From Archegozetes longisetosus (Eukaryota; Arthropoda; Arachnida; Sarcoptiformes; Trhypochthoniidae): a stretch of DNA of 64,000 nt. The notes beneath the pieces are model-generated. The model was not told where the DNA came from and made no database searches. It worked only from the letters and a program-made list of their open reading frames with translations. Shown piece by piece: positions 13,493 through 25,400 of this stretch (its first letter is position 1; every line of letters starts with the position of its first letter). The stretch is from assembly GCA_018873245.2 (NCBI GenBank), contig JAEMBT020000003.1, positions 10,301,843 to 10,365,842 of the forward strand, given 5' to 3'. A program made the translations under genes and the position numbers.

Positions 13493-15129
13493 CACTGCCG
13501 CTCATAAGTATGGAAAAATTTCATAATGCATAAAAAGTTCATTAATTTCTCTATGACTTGGAATTAAAAAACGATTAATATCGCATATATATACTATGTT
13601 TATGTCTTCAAAAAATGGGTTTAATAAACACCGAATTTGGATCGTAGTTTGGTTGTAGTTTGAATACTTTTAAAACAATGCGGGTCAAAATTAAGTAAAA
13701 ATTTGTGAAAGTTTTAATAATGTTAACCAATTTAGCTATAAATTAATGACTAGTAATTAGTATTGCCTCCGTTCGCTTTGATCACTTTTTCAAGTCGTTT
13801 AGGGATGCTTTCGATCAACTGATCAATGACTTCTTGTCCGATCTGTTCCCAACTTTCAAATAAGGCTTTTTTGGACCTTGCAATTGATTTCCAGCGAGAC
13901 TGAGGTACCGATCTGTCCAATTCATCCTACAAATGCTCGATTATATTCAAGTCTAGGCTTTGTGGTGGCCATTCAATCTGTTCGATCCCATTTTTCGCGA
14001 ACCAATTCTTCGCTAAACGCGAAGTGTGTTTGGGATCGTTATCAGATTGAAAGATAAAATTATTTCTGATACCCATGCGTTCTGCACTCGCGTATAAATT
14101 GTTATTAATAGTTTCTACATAAAGTTTAGCGTCCATTTTAGTGTTAATTTCGACTAAGTTGCCGATACCAGAGGCCGAAACACATCCCCAGACCATTACA
14201 GAAGGCGAGTACTTCACATTAACCGCAATGTTGTCTTTACTAAGCCCTTCATTTCGTTTTTTCCACACTCTAATCCGTCTTTTCGAGTTAATTAACTCGA
14301 ATTTTGATTCATCTGACCAAATGATTTTATTCCAGAAGGCCAGTGGCATATCTAAATATTTCTTTGCAAACGCGAGTCTTTTTATGCGATTTTTACCACT
14401 TATAGCCGGTCTCTTGAGTGCGATTCCACCAAAATAATGCTTTTCTCTTAATCGCCGTTTAATTGTTGATTCACTGCAATTGATGTTCGCAGATTGCAGG
14501 TCTTGTTTGATTTCTTCAGCCGAAGTTCTTTGGTTTTTCGCCACAGTTATTAAAATTCTGTTATCAGTTCGCTTTTTTGTACAGCGTTTTCGACTTCTTG
14601 TTAAGTTACGAGCAGTTCCGAAAGCGTTTATCTTTTTTACGACTTTATAAACACACGAAAGACTGTATCCTAACGTTTCGGCTATGGTTTGACATGTTTT
14701 GCCTTCACTTCTCATCCTGAACATTTGAAGACGTTCGACTTCAGAAAATTCTTGTGATTTGACCATTTTTTCAGGGAATTAGTTTTAAATTAATATATTT
14801 TTGTTTTAAAATGCTTTACTTAATTAGTATTTTGTTATACTTAGCTTTGAAGAATTGTTAAATGATTTTTATTCACTTCAATTCAGCCAAATAAAAATTT
14901 TTCCTTATTTATGACTGCATGAAAAAATAATAAAAATTTTTTGATTGCTTATAACTCTGCTTAAAATAAGATACTACTTAATATCTTTATATCGTTCGAA
15001 TCCTAAATTATGACACATTAATTTAAGACAAGTTTCGCTAAAATCAACGAAGTAATTTCTTAGTTATATTCAATCAAAGACAAGATGTCGAGTTAATTCC
15101 TCTTTTTTCCATACTTATGAGCGATAGTG
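13493..15129 (-). mobile_element. Tc1-like DNA transposon with TA target duplication
   Basis: 1637 bp. The left terminus CACTGCCGCTCATAAGTATG and the right terminus CATACTTATGAGCGATAGTG are inverted copies with two mismatches. TA lies directly outside each end (13491-13492 and 15130-15131). The outer sequence continues the arm of palindrome A on both sides, so the insertion is younger than the palindrome. It encodes one DD34E transposase on the minus strand. Confidence 0.95.
13750..14766 (-). pseudogene. Tc1-like transposase, one in-frame stop
   Basis: A 338-residue frame begins MVKSQEFSEV and ends NGGNTNY. The N-terminal third has paired helix-turn-helix character (KTCQTIAETLGYSLSCVYKV). 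The catalytic residues are present: Asp152 in WSDESKF, Asp242 in QSDNDPKHT and Glu277 in LNIIEHL, with 34 residues between the last two (DD34E). Codon 280 (13927-13929) is TAG where the family has the Trp of an IEHLW motif, so one base change interrupts an otherwise open frame. The rest of the C-terminus reads on unbroken. The element is young, but this copy should make no full-length protein. Confidence 0.92.
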
Positions 15130-15169
15130 TATATTCAATTTGTTAATTAATTCACAAGAAAAGAAAACT

Positions 15170-15386
15170 GATGGGAGCGGGGCCAAATGATTTTTTGAAA
15201 TTAAGTTTTGTTTCAAAGACGTAATGTTAAAAGGTAAGGAACATTTTATTTTTCTCCGGAACCGGAAGTAACTAAGATCTAATATTTTGATCGAAGATGT
15301 ACCAATATACTTGCTATCTCACTACAAGATCAAAAGTCCTTGCCCACACACAAAGGTTTAATGTAGGTTCTCCTTTGATATTTTAT
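15170..15386. repeat. Diverged extra copy of a palindrome-A arm segment
   Basis: This stretch repeats, in the same orientation, the right-arm segment of element A at about 13180-13390 (GGGGCCAAATGA against GGGGTCAAATGA, then the TGTTAAAA block and the GTTCTCCTTT block), with more mismatches than the main arms show. Confidence 0.75.
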
Positions 15387-17284
15387 AAAATGATTTAAGT
15401 TTGAAGGAAAGCAATAGTCTTATTGACTGTACTATTGGTATTGAGAACTAATTTAAATTGACTTTTGATTTTAAAAATAGTCAACCGTAATTATCTTGGT
15501 TTAAAATTTGTGAATTTATTGCTATTGATACAATAACTATTATATTTATCAATAGGACTTATGTTTTATTACAATAGGACTGTCAGAAAAGAGATTGAAT
15601 TTATAAGTTAAATACAATGTAAGGTATGGGCGAAAATGACTTCAAAGATTATAAACAAATAGCAATCAAGAATCACTCATAACATCATAATATAGTTCAT
15701 TAGATTGACTGATAATGCTTTGTTTTGATGATTAGAAATGATGACAATATTGCTTTAAATTAATACCGACTTACTACAATTCTAATGTAGTAAATCATTA
15801 GAAGGGCTTCAGATTTTGATTCAGTCAGTCATTTCATTAAATTATTCATGAGTAAGTCGATCATTTTTAATGAATTAAATGAATGGATCTAATTTGTTAA
15901 TTGTTTACTGAGAATTAAACTAATAAAGAACTAAAATTTGAGAAAAAAATTAGAAGAATGTTTTAGCTCTGATATTTCAGCTAGTTATTAGTAACTGACT
16001 TTAAATAAAAGAAAGCTTTAGCCCTTATTCGGTTCTATAAGGATTTGATTGGTACTGGCGTATATATAGACCAGAATAGATAGGATTGTCATATAACAAC
16101 TGATAACAAATATCAGTTAAGAGCTATTATACCAAATACTACCAATGAACAGATTTTTTTCGTATTACTAGTCACAAATTGCAAAACGTGAACGAGAACT
16201 CGAATCTTCCATTGATTGCGAATGTGTTAAGTGAGAGGAAGGCATTGGATATTCAGAACTGCAAAACTTGACACTTGAATCAACGAATCCAAGTCTCCAG
16301 CAGATAGATTGAAACTGAAGAAGAAACGGTCGGATTAAAAATTAATATGATTTAAAACTTGGATGTACTAAGATTGTCTCTTAACGACATTAACACCTTT
16401 TTCGATTTTTTAACTCTTTTCTTAGATTCAATCTTCTGTTCGTTGATTTGAATACAGTTAATTATATCTTTGTTTCAACTCTTTTTCCTTCATTTCAATC
16501 AATGATTCATTTTGTTACTTTATTCTTACACTGATCCAATCAAAGAAATTCTGTGACAGAGAATGGCATCGATTTAATAATTAATAGGTAATTTGTTCTC
16601 AAAACTATTTAATATATTGTAAAAGTTATAAAATGAGTATCAGTTTTATTGGCTTCAACAATTTCTCTATTGATTAGCATTAGTTTTGATACTTTCTTCG
16701 GTAATCATTCAATAAAGGCTTTGTTTGGTACCAATTTTATGTGTTTGGGCCAGAAGACCGACAAAATCGGAATATTACCGGAATAAATAAATACCTTACT
16801 GATCTTACTAATCTTATTAGAGTTCCGATGGTCAAAAGCAATTTCTGTCGTCTATTATAGAATAACCAAAATTCTATCCTCCACTTTCGCAGTTCTAAAT
16901 TTTAAAGCCAGATTTAGACTCCTCACATAGGTTCGAGCTTAGTATTTGGGCTTCTTAAAGGACAAACTTTACATTCATAGATAAATCATCTGGTTTACTT
17001 GGGGTGCAAACTTCTGACAAACACCTTTATTTAAAATAACTTGAATTCGAGTCATTTTCAAATTTTCTTAAATTCACTTTCAAATTCAATTCAGTCAAAG
17101 TTAATATTCAAATAAAACCAATTTTCATACTGAATCCAATTTCGAATCATAGTTCATTTGGGATTTTCTTCGAAACTCAAAGTTTTGTCAGTCTTTATTC
17201 CAAATTCATCAAATATTATTAAAAGATGCAATGTAAACCATCAAATTTGAGTTCTCACTTACAATGGAACTTATTTATAATCAA
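15387..17284. other. Noncoding DNA with a small SMYD relic
   Basis: No intact gene. Apart from a SMYD-like fragment near 16120-16250, I see only AT-rich DNA. Confidence 0.45.
16120..16250 (+). pseudogene. SMYD-like SET/post-SET fragment
   Basis: Broken plus-strand frames read QLRAII, then KRERELESSIDCECVK, which resembles the end of a SET domain and the cysteine-rich post-SET of SMYD proteins (basic residues, then F/I-DCxCxKC). The expected next Cys codon is a TGA stop. The same order recurs at 18590-19520, so this seems a second relic of one family. Confidence 0.4.
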
Positions 17285-17790
17285 CGTAACATATATTTTA
17301 ATTTAATTTTTCAAGTTTTATAGATTATTGTTTGAATGCAACTGTCTTCGTGGCGCTGAGGTAAAGTGCTTGGTATTAAACGTCTAGGTCTCGGGTTCGA
17401 TATTTTGGTTTTTTTACCTCTGAAACTTTAGAAACTTTATTTTTTGACAAAAGCGTGTTTCTATTTGTAAACAAACCGTTTAAATACTATTTAATTGTGA
17501 AGATGAGTTCATTTAATATTTTTAAATATTGTTAGTGAATTAACAAACTTCACAATTGAATAGTATTCAAACGATTTGTTTACAAATAGAAACACGTTTT
17601 GCATATAAAATATGTCAAAAATTAAAATTTCTAAAGTTTCAGAAAGAAAATTTGAAAACCTATTAAACCTAGAAGTTTAATAGTTTAATACCAAGCAGTT
17701 TACCTCAGCGCCACGAAGACAGTTAACATTGCATTCAAACATAATCTATAAACTTGAAAAATTAATTGTAAAATATATGTTATGTAACGC
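17285..17790. repeat. Palindromic (foldback) element D with tRNA-like arms
   Basis: About 506 bp. The left arm (17285 to about 17525) and right arm (about 17540 to 17790) are inverted copies centred near 17532. Each arm carries the block GTCTTCGTGGCGCTGAGGTA. On the plus strand this is followed 45 bases on by CGGGTTCGATATT, which looks like the A box and B box of a tRNA gene. The B box is poor in the right arm. An inverted pair of tRNA-derived SINE heads is one possible origin. Confidence 0.7.
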
Positions 17791-18589
17791 GTTGGTGGCT
17801 AATTTTTTGATATATGTTTTAGAGTGTGCCTAAGATTGATTTTATAAAAAATAATTTTCAAGTTTGTTCCGTTCGCTGCTGACTGTCCATTGTTAGAACT
17901 GAGTATTTATTCAGTAATATTTCAATCTTGTGAGTCTTTTGATTCAAACTCCAGTTTTATTATCTCTTCAAAAGTTCGTTTAAACTAATTACAGATTTGT
18001 GTGGAATTTTATCAATGTTTAAAAAATTGAAAGCTTTCGTTTTGTTCGTTTAACCTTTCATAAAATCCTCATTAAATATTAAATAATAATGTAGTTATTT
18101 GTGAATGTTTTGGAATAGTAATTATAGACTGATGTGATTACAAGATAACTGTAGAGTATCACGAAATATTTAACAAAAATTAAGAAAAGTGTTCAAACAT
18201 ACTAAAATGAGTCATCTATAAGGGTTTATTGAGAGCGTTTGAAGGGAGGTCATAGAGCTAATTTCTAAACACTTAGTCTAATAACTAAATGCTAATCAGT
18301 TATCTCATCAATCTTATTCTGTGGAAGATGTTAGTCGGAGATGTCATGTGTCATGTCAACCATTAGTTTATTTGATCGATACATAACACAAAGGAAAACC
18401 ATTTCACTATTGTCTTAAATCTGTAAAACAACTGAAAAGTGTTCAAATTGTGAACTAATCACTTATTGCATTTAGAATTAACAAAAAGAGAGAAATTACT
18501 GAATTTATCACAAACTCGGTGTAAAGTATTCAACAAATCTATCGATAAAGTTTTTGGTAAATAAATTGAATAGCATTGAGACGACAGAC
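17791..18589. other. Noncoding DNA between palindrome D and the SMYD relic
   Basis: AT-rich; nothing recognised. The extreme 5' part of the SMYD relic may begin here but could not be read. Confidence 0.4.
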
Positions 18590-19520
18590 TGTTCACTAGA
18601 TTGTATTCAATGTTAAGAGATCACGAATCGATTGCTTCAAAAAGATATGAATTACATAACGAAAAGCAGTTATCACTCAATGATATCGAAGAAATCAGAA
18701 GTCATAGTGAATGCTATTTCTTCATTTGAGGTGTACCTAAAACAAGTGGTATTCATTTGATCGCGAGTTACTTCTAAAATTATACCATATAGAATGCGAC
18801 AAAAGATTGTCAACGTTATTAAAGGTTGTAATGAACTTGTCACACAAATGTTGTCTCCTTCTGATCATCTCATGTTGCAGATAACCAAACCTTATGTTAA
18901 TGAAGTCCATCGAACCATACGATAGTATTGGTTTTTATATTTCTCTAATAGTTTTCAGCTATTGTTGTGCTCCAAATTCGTGTTATGTGTTCAAAAGGAT
19001 AGAGCTAAGAGCTATTAAACCAATTTATATCAACCAACAGATTACTACCTCTTATATCCTTTAGAGATGTCTAAAAGAAGTGTAAAAGAGAACTCGAAAA
19101 ATTTGATTTCATTGACTGCAAATGTACTAAATGTGGAACTAATTTTGATAAAATTATCGAGTACAAAAGACTGAAGAGTTTGGAATTAGAAAGAGCTGAA
19201 GCATGAATGAAATACTGCTGAATGTAAACGATAGACTGATCTTTATGAGACTTGAAGCCATTGATGACTATTTGATGAACTTATATAAAGCTATTTATGG
19301 CATTTATTACTTTTACCTCGTAGTCAAAGTATTTTAATTATTACTTATCGGAATTAATTCGTGTATAAAAGACTGAAAGACTGATGAAGCCATAGATAAA
19401 CTGAAGAAAAAGTTGGAAAACTGTATTAAAGTTACTTATGGTTTGAATCATCACATTTGTAGACATTACATCGAATTCATACAAATGTATGTATGTGATG
19501 ACGATCTCAATCTTTAGTAG
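18590..19520 (+). pseudogene. SMYD-family (SET-MYND) methyltransferase pseudogene
   Basis: Pieces appear in the order expected of a SMYD protein but in shifting frames with stops. First comes LYSMLRDHE and SLNDIEEIRSHSE, like the region between MYND and the catalytic SET core. Then IGFYISL and CCAPNSCYVFKRIELRAI, matching the NHSCxPN block and LRA strand of the SET core. Then INQQITTSYI, like GEELTISY. Then RELEKFDFIDCKCTKCG, the post-SET cysteines. Further on comes KVTYGLNHHICRHYIEF, like the C-terminal TPR region. SMYD enzymes methylate lysines on histones and other proteins; this copy is dead. No parent gene is in the window. Confidence 0.6.
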
Positions 19521-20199
19521 CTTTTGAAGGAAAGTTTTATAGGCCTTTTCGATAGTGAAAGCTATTATATCTCAATAACTTCATTATTCTTCGAATATGA
19601 AAAGAATAATCTAGAAAGGTATTTTTGTATTTGAAGTCAAAGTAAACTTCGTGACAATATAAAAACTCGAATAAATCAAACATAATATGAAGCTCATTTA
19701 TAATATTAATAAATTCGTCGATTCAAGACTTAATAAAGTTCAATGTTAAGCAATTATTTATTGAGTATTGAATCCATATCTTACTAGTGCCTTACAATAA
19801 AATGAATATTTTTTGATGATCTTTGTTTCATATGAATAGAAAAATCCTATTGAAGACAGTCTCTATTCAAGCGCAGTCTCTACTGAACATAGAAGTGATT
19901 TAGTTTTCAAGTGTATCAAAGTTCATTCAAAGTTTATGGTATTTTAAATAATGAATGCAATAAGACCTCATACATGCAAAGGAAGAGTCATTTCCAAGTG
20001 TCAAAACATAAAGTTTCGAAAAGTAGTGCTTCGAAAATTCTAACCTAATCTAGCCATTTTTCAAACTCTATTCCAGAAAAAAGATTCCAATTTTCTGAAC
20101 TTAAAATAGACTAAATACTGTAACAAAATATTTTCAAATATCAAGTAGATTAAAATTGGACATTAATGTAATAAATAAGCTCAATTTCTGAGATAAACC
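19521..20199. other. Noncoding DNA
   Basis: AT-rich, no recognised feature. Confidence 0.4.
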
Positions 20200-20655
20200 T
20201 AGTGATGTATAGCTTAAGACTAAGAATAAGACTAAGAATAAGACTAAGCAAAATAAGATATATTAAAATCGTTTGGCTTAAAACTAAGACTAAGACAAAG
20301 TCAAAAGTTTAGATACAAATATGGTCATTTAATCCATTAGAAATGATTCATTTTTTGAAGTTTTCAATTATAAAACCATTTTTAAATCACTAGATAAACA
20401 ATTGCACTCCTGTTGCAATACATTTTAATAGTGAATGTCTTTGCGCTTAGTTTTGTTTTGTTAGTCTATTCATCATTTTATGAAACATATTAGATAATAA
20501 AAAATTTTAAAATGTTATAATATATGCTATAAAGAGATAACTAACACAAGTAGTAAGACTAAGACTAAGCAAAAGATAAGCAAAACGAAAATTTTTGACT
20601 ATAAGACTAAGACTAAGACAAGACAAACTAAAAATCTCTAAGCTATACAACACTA
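20200..20655. mobile_element. hAT-type MITE with 8-bp target duplication
   Basis: 456 bp. The left end TAGTGATGTATAGCTTA and the right end TAAGCTATACAACACTA are inverted copies with one mismatch. The 8-bp sequence GATAAACC flanks both sides exactly (20192-20199 and 20656-20663), the size expected of hAT insertions. No coding capacity. Near each end lies a run of a hexamer (AAGACT/ACTAAG type), with the same unit at both subterminal regions. Confidence 0.9.
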
Positions 20656-20663
20656 GATAAACC

Positions 20664-21269
20664 TGTTTTAACTATTACCAAATTTCAGAGAAATTCCAGT
20701 AGATTAAGAGGCTGGCAAATTGAGAGCCTTGAAGATAATAAAAACTTTATTGAAAACGAGTTTTTCATTCATTAATGGACATTCTTTCGTGAAATATTTT
20801 CTAATTTTCAAAGTTTTCTAGAATAAATTATGGGTGATTTAGTTCATTTAATTAAAAATAATTGCAGTTATCTGTAGATCACAACAATTTCGTTTTTATA
20901 AATATAAAACCTACAACTATTTTTATTATCGACCCGTCGGTTTCTTGATAAAAATTTGAAAGCATAAAGATAAAATAAAATGGATTTTATCGTATTATTA
21001 GGACTTCAAAACAGGGTTTTCGAAACTTTATTTTTCGTAACTTCGAAGAGTAGCCCATAAGAATATGACGCCGTCCCCCTTCCATCATTCACTTCTCTGT
21101 CATTTTAGACTAACTTTAAGATAGTTGAAAAAGTTTGGTTGTCGTTGGCGAGCTACCCTATAAATAACTCTTAAAGCATCTACCATTATATAAAATTGTG
21201 TCAAGAAATAATATATGCGTTATTGACAATCAATTGAAAAAAAATAAATCTGACAACCATAGGATCAGT
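20664..21269. other. Noncoding DNA before the LRAT pseudogene
   Basis: AT-rich; nothing recognised beyond possible 5' flank of the duplicated LRAT gene. Confidence 0.4.
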
Positions 21270-21495
21270 TTTTGGTACACCATTCGGTTCTGTCAGTTCT
21301 CATCTCGAATAAAACCAAATCAGTTTATATATCACTCAAAGAGTTGGGATCTCATTGAAATTGATCGAAACTCACAAACTATGAATCAATTGATAAAAAT
21401 GAGGTCATTTGATGTTTCGATGTCACAGTGATTAAAGACTGTTGTGACAACTCGAGAAAAGTTAGTTTTAATAGTAAGGCTTGTGTCAAATATGA

Positions 21496-24400
21496 ACTAA
21501 AGTTGCGACTAGTTCTCAATACTCAACCCAAACTTAACTGAACTCAAACTTTCAAATTACGACCCAAACAAAACCAAACTGTGATTATTTAATCAAATCC
21601 AAAACCAAATAAGAAAATAGATACAACTTTTATTTATCAAAATATAAGTGATTTTTAATTAAAGCAATATTTTTTCTAACTAAAATAACCTACTCTTTCA
21701 ATGATTTCACAACTACGGATATAGTAGCCATACATCAAGCATTAAAGTCGAAAAGTACTTCTCTACTTGTTTGAAAAAGCAAAAGGGCTTGTAATTACAT
21801 TTTAAACTTTATTCAGCGTTTGACTCAATACAAAATTAACCGAATACTGACTTCAACTTAATTATTCCATATTTGTCAGAGTTGACACATTACAAGTTTA
21901 TATCAATGAGTTTTGAGTTTAAGAAATATTTATTGAGTTAATAAGTAGGAAACTTCATATTTACTGCACATTAAATATAATCAAAAAAAATTTGTTCTCA
22001 AAAATCACAAACTTATACATCTGACACAGTTTAACAATTAAAATTTACCTATTTTTAGTTTTTTATTACATTTTGACTCAATTCTTAATTTTTTTATTGT
22101 TTTTATCGAACAGATCGTGTAATAATTTCTGACTTTTGTACAAGAATTATCGTCCAAACTGTATAGTGTATCATAAAATTTTGAATTGACTGTTTTAGGA
22201 ACGTATTCAAGAATCTTATAAATGTCCAAAAGCTTTTCGCGAGATATAGGCAGAGGTTTTTCATACGCGAGATCAATATCATTAAAAATATTATCAAAGT
22301 TTGTAAAGTCGGTGTTTGGTTTGAAAATTTCCAATTCTTGTTCACAATTTTCACTCAACGAAAAAGAAATTTTAATATTTTTCGAGTGAACTCTATTTTT
22401 CTTACATTCTTACAATGATTTATCTGAGTTTTCACAATTTTACTCAACTTTTCCTTATATTTATAAACTTTTACAACTTTATTATTAGAATGAGAGTCAT
22501 AAGAATTTGAATAATTTACTGAAATCACTTCGAAGGGGTTTTCAATGCCCGTGTTTTTAATAATTCGTTCATATTCTGAGGGAGAATAAACTTTCTCATA
22601 ATGTTTTTTATTGCCTTCAATCCGTCCAAAATCTCCATCTATTTCCATACGTGAGTGACCAGGATTTGGATAATAGATAATAATTTTATTGAGCTTGCCA
22701 CATATTGTGATATGCTTATAAAATGCCCATAAGAACTTGTTTTTATTTTGAGAAAAACAATTATCCGAAAAAATATGCAAAATCTTCACATCACTACTCA
22801 AAGTATTATTAATATAGTAATTAATGAACGAAATAACTTCATTGGAACCCTTTTTGCAAAATTCTCAGGATACAAATACATAACCGCTTTATTTGATTTC
22901 AAGTCATGTATTCCAAAATTATAACAATAAAATTTTCGTAAATAATACTCGACTGAAACGTTAGTCTTAGGCAATTGAAGATTTTTTGAAAGTCGTAGCA
23001 AATTGCAGCTTGCGTTATATCGTTTAAAAGCTTATTTTTGATCTCGTTTTTATAATAATAAAACTTTTGAGCCTCATTTTCATGCAACAGTAGTTCTTTT
23101 TTATCTCATTCATTGATTCAATTTCTTTGTTTTTCTGGTAATTAATGATTTGAATTCTCAATTTGTCACAAACTTCGCATATATCAACTCTTGGCTTCTT
23201 AATAGATATCTCATAAGTTTTGAATATTTGAGAAAACACTGTATACGAAACATCAATTTTGTGTTCTGGATATAAATCTAAAAAGTCTATAGATATTAGC
23301 GACGCTCCCGAATTCAGTTGATAAATATTTTTTGTTTTTATTTTTCCCATAATGTGTTTGCTCAGTCGGTAGTGATATTACTAGGTCTTTTACATCTTCA
23401 CGTGCTATATAAGGTGTTTTATTAGGTCTAGAATTATGTTTGCCTCTCATATCATTAGAATTCATACGATTTTTTAATATCTTTCGTCTTAAGGCGCTTA
23501 TTTTGATGCCGAGAATTCCCAAAAATACTTTTTGACAGACTTTAACTCGACTAACGTTATTGTGAAGCTAAGAATTATAATTATAATTAAACTTAAAATA
23601 TCCTAGTTATCAAATAATTTTCAAAAACTAAAATTTCTGTATGTAGAGGGTTTAACAAAATCTTTTGCAAGGGGGTACGGCAAAAGACTATCGATGATAA
23701 AAGCAAATTAACGTGCTATTTCTGAAATACAATCAAAAGGGAAATAACTCATGCAGTTAAAATTCAAAATAAAAATTTTGAAACTTGCGCTTCAAGACAC
23801 ATCTCGACTTAATATTAGCTGACCATATAGCGTGAATACAAATAAGATTTTTATTTCAACATGTTTTTATAATTGTTGATACCCTCTGTAATGGTCGGGA
23901 CATATAATGAAAACCCCCGCTTAATTGATACAGAATCACTTGAACGCTGCTTTTATAGTATCAAAAAAGGCTTAAAGATGTATTTTACGAAAACGGTGGC
24001 TATACCGAATATTAAACTTGTAGCTTTTATTCTCGTCTTTATAACATATTTAATAAAATTCACTTCAAAATTATAGATTAAGTACTTTTTGCTGTACCCC
24101 TTTGCAAAAGATCTTGTTGAACCCTGTACATGAAAAAATTCAAAACTTCAACAAGATTTTATTCAAATCAAAATGTTGAAAAATTTATATCTTCTAAGCT
24201 ATACAATACTTTATAAATAGAATTTTTACCTCATTTTTCTCTGATTGGGTCTCAATGAAATACTCAAATTTCTGAATCTTCTTTCCAGTATTTGTGACTG
24301 GAATTACCATAGATTTGAGAAAAAAGTATTGCTGCTCATGACTTTTTAATGAATTATAACGATTAAAAACTGTCGTTTTGTTCATCACTCAGAGTTGTTT

Positions 24401-25400
24401 TACATTTTATTTCACAACTACAATCAATATTATTGGTTTGAATTCTCGCGGGAATAATTTTTCCAGATTTATGAGCAAAATGTTGTTTACCTTCCAATAT
24501 AGCGGCTTTAATTTGAATTTTTTAGAGATCTTTTAGGCTTCATTTTACTTTTCAGTTCTCTAAGATATTTAAACACGTTTTAAAGGACTAAATAAATGTT
24601 TGAGAAAGTATTTTGTGTTGGCATTTAATCTATAAAATGTACAAACTATGATTCAATTTTTTAAAAACTTTTCTTACGTAAAAGTTCGTTCTCATTAATG
24701 TCTTAATGACTAAATATGTTATATTAGTTTTCGGTTTTACCTTATCTTCTACTATCTAATAAGCCTTTTTGTTTTCAAAAGTCAAGCAAGAAGTACTTTT
24801 CGACTTTTATGCTTGACATGGACTTAATTCACGTCTTGATCTCAATTGAAGGTTGTCTTTTAATATTAAATAAATTTTATTTTTCGATAAAACAAGGTGT
24901 ATTTTTAATCAAAGTTTGATGATTTTTTTAACTTGCTATAATTATGGCAAAATATAGAATTTGTTTTTAAATGTATTTTCAGTAAAAAACATTAATTTGA
25001 ATGAAACTCAAGTCCACTTTATTGAACATATTTAGTCTATTGAGAATTGAAGTCCTTTATTTTATATTTTCTTCATCTGATATCGATATGATATACAGAT
25101 GAAGGGTCCGAATTTTTTTATCAAAATAATTTATTATACCAATGATTGAATTCTATACTTTTTTCGCGGCATATGTTCATGGTTTTAGATAATTTTTCAA
25201 AATTCAAGACTTTTCTATCTGATAAATTAAAAAATGGTTTGTTGTTTTCAAATATTCAATTGAACCAAACTGGAAAATTCTCTTTAAAACCAAAACCAAG
25301 CCAGAATCAAACAGTTTTCTAAACTCAGACCCAAACCCAACCCGAACCCAATCCAAACCGAACCAAACCCAAAGGAACTGGAACTTATCACAACATTAGT
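21496..25400 (-). mobile_element. 3.9-kb DNA transposon with 4-bp ATGA target duplication (Sola-like?)
   Basis: The element begins ACTAAAGTTGCGAC and ends with the inverted form GTTGTGATAAGTTCC read on the other strand, so about 20 bp of imperfect terminal repeat is visible. ATGA flanks both sides (21492-21495 and 25401-25404), and removing the element restores the LRAT pseudogene exactly. Subterminal sequence is rich in degenerate ACCCAAACC units in the same orientation at both ends. It carries a broken transposase-like gene. A 4-bp duplication and an RNase-H-like protein would fit the Sola group, but the family is inferred. Confidence 0.85.
22038..23522 (-). pseudogene. Transposase-like gene with SDNCxxQNKN motif (DUF7869 type), broken
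   Basis: Minus-strand pieces follow in order. KYLSTEFG or IYQLNSG, then IFKTYEISIKKPRVDICEVC (with the PRxDxCxxCD signature), then a helix-rich stretch with HENEAQKFYY. Then LQLPKTNVSVEYYLRKFYCY and NFGIHDLKSNKAVMYLY, then KILHIFSDNCFSQNKNKF, then PGHSRMEIDGDFGRIE and a C-terminal part ending near NPFEVIS. This order is that of arthropod proteins carrying the DUF7869 domain, whose SDNCxGQNKN and GHSxxxxDxDFxxIE motifs look like RNase-H-fold acidic sites. At least three frame changes separate the pieces, so this copy is inactive. Confidence 0.65.

Larger units (their letters stand above)
12249..15156. repeat. Large palindromic (foldback) element A, split by a Tc1 insertion
   Basis: Left arm from about 12249 to 12880 is an inverted copy of 12920-13490 plus 15131-15156. 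Matching blocks include the GAGAACTCAC / GTGAGTTCTC segment and the TAATTGGGGTGGGGTC block (inverted near 12580). Without the inserted Tc1 the element is about 1.27 kb and nearly all of it is arm. It is noncoding. A related copy lies at 37170-41190. The element's own transposition type is unknown; no transposase is inside it. Confidence 0.85.

Noticed and set aside
14141-14437. 98-codon plus-strand frame
   Set aside because: Antisense shadow of the Tc1 transposase gene.
20210-20640. CRISPR-like array from the repeated hexamers
   Set aside because: Units are 6-9 bases without unique spacers and lie in a eukaryotic MITE.
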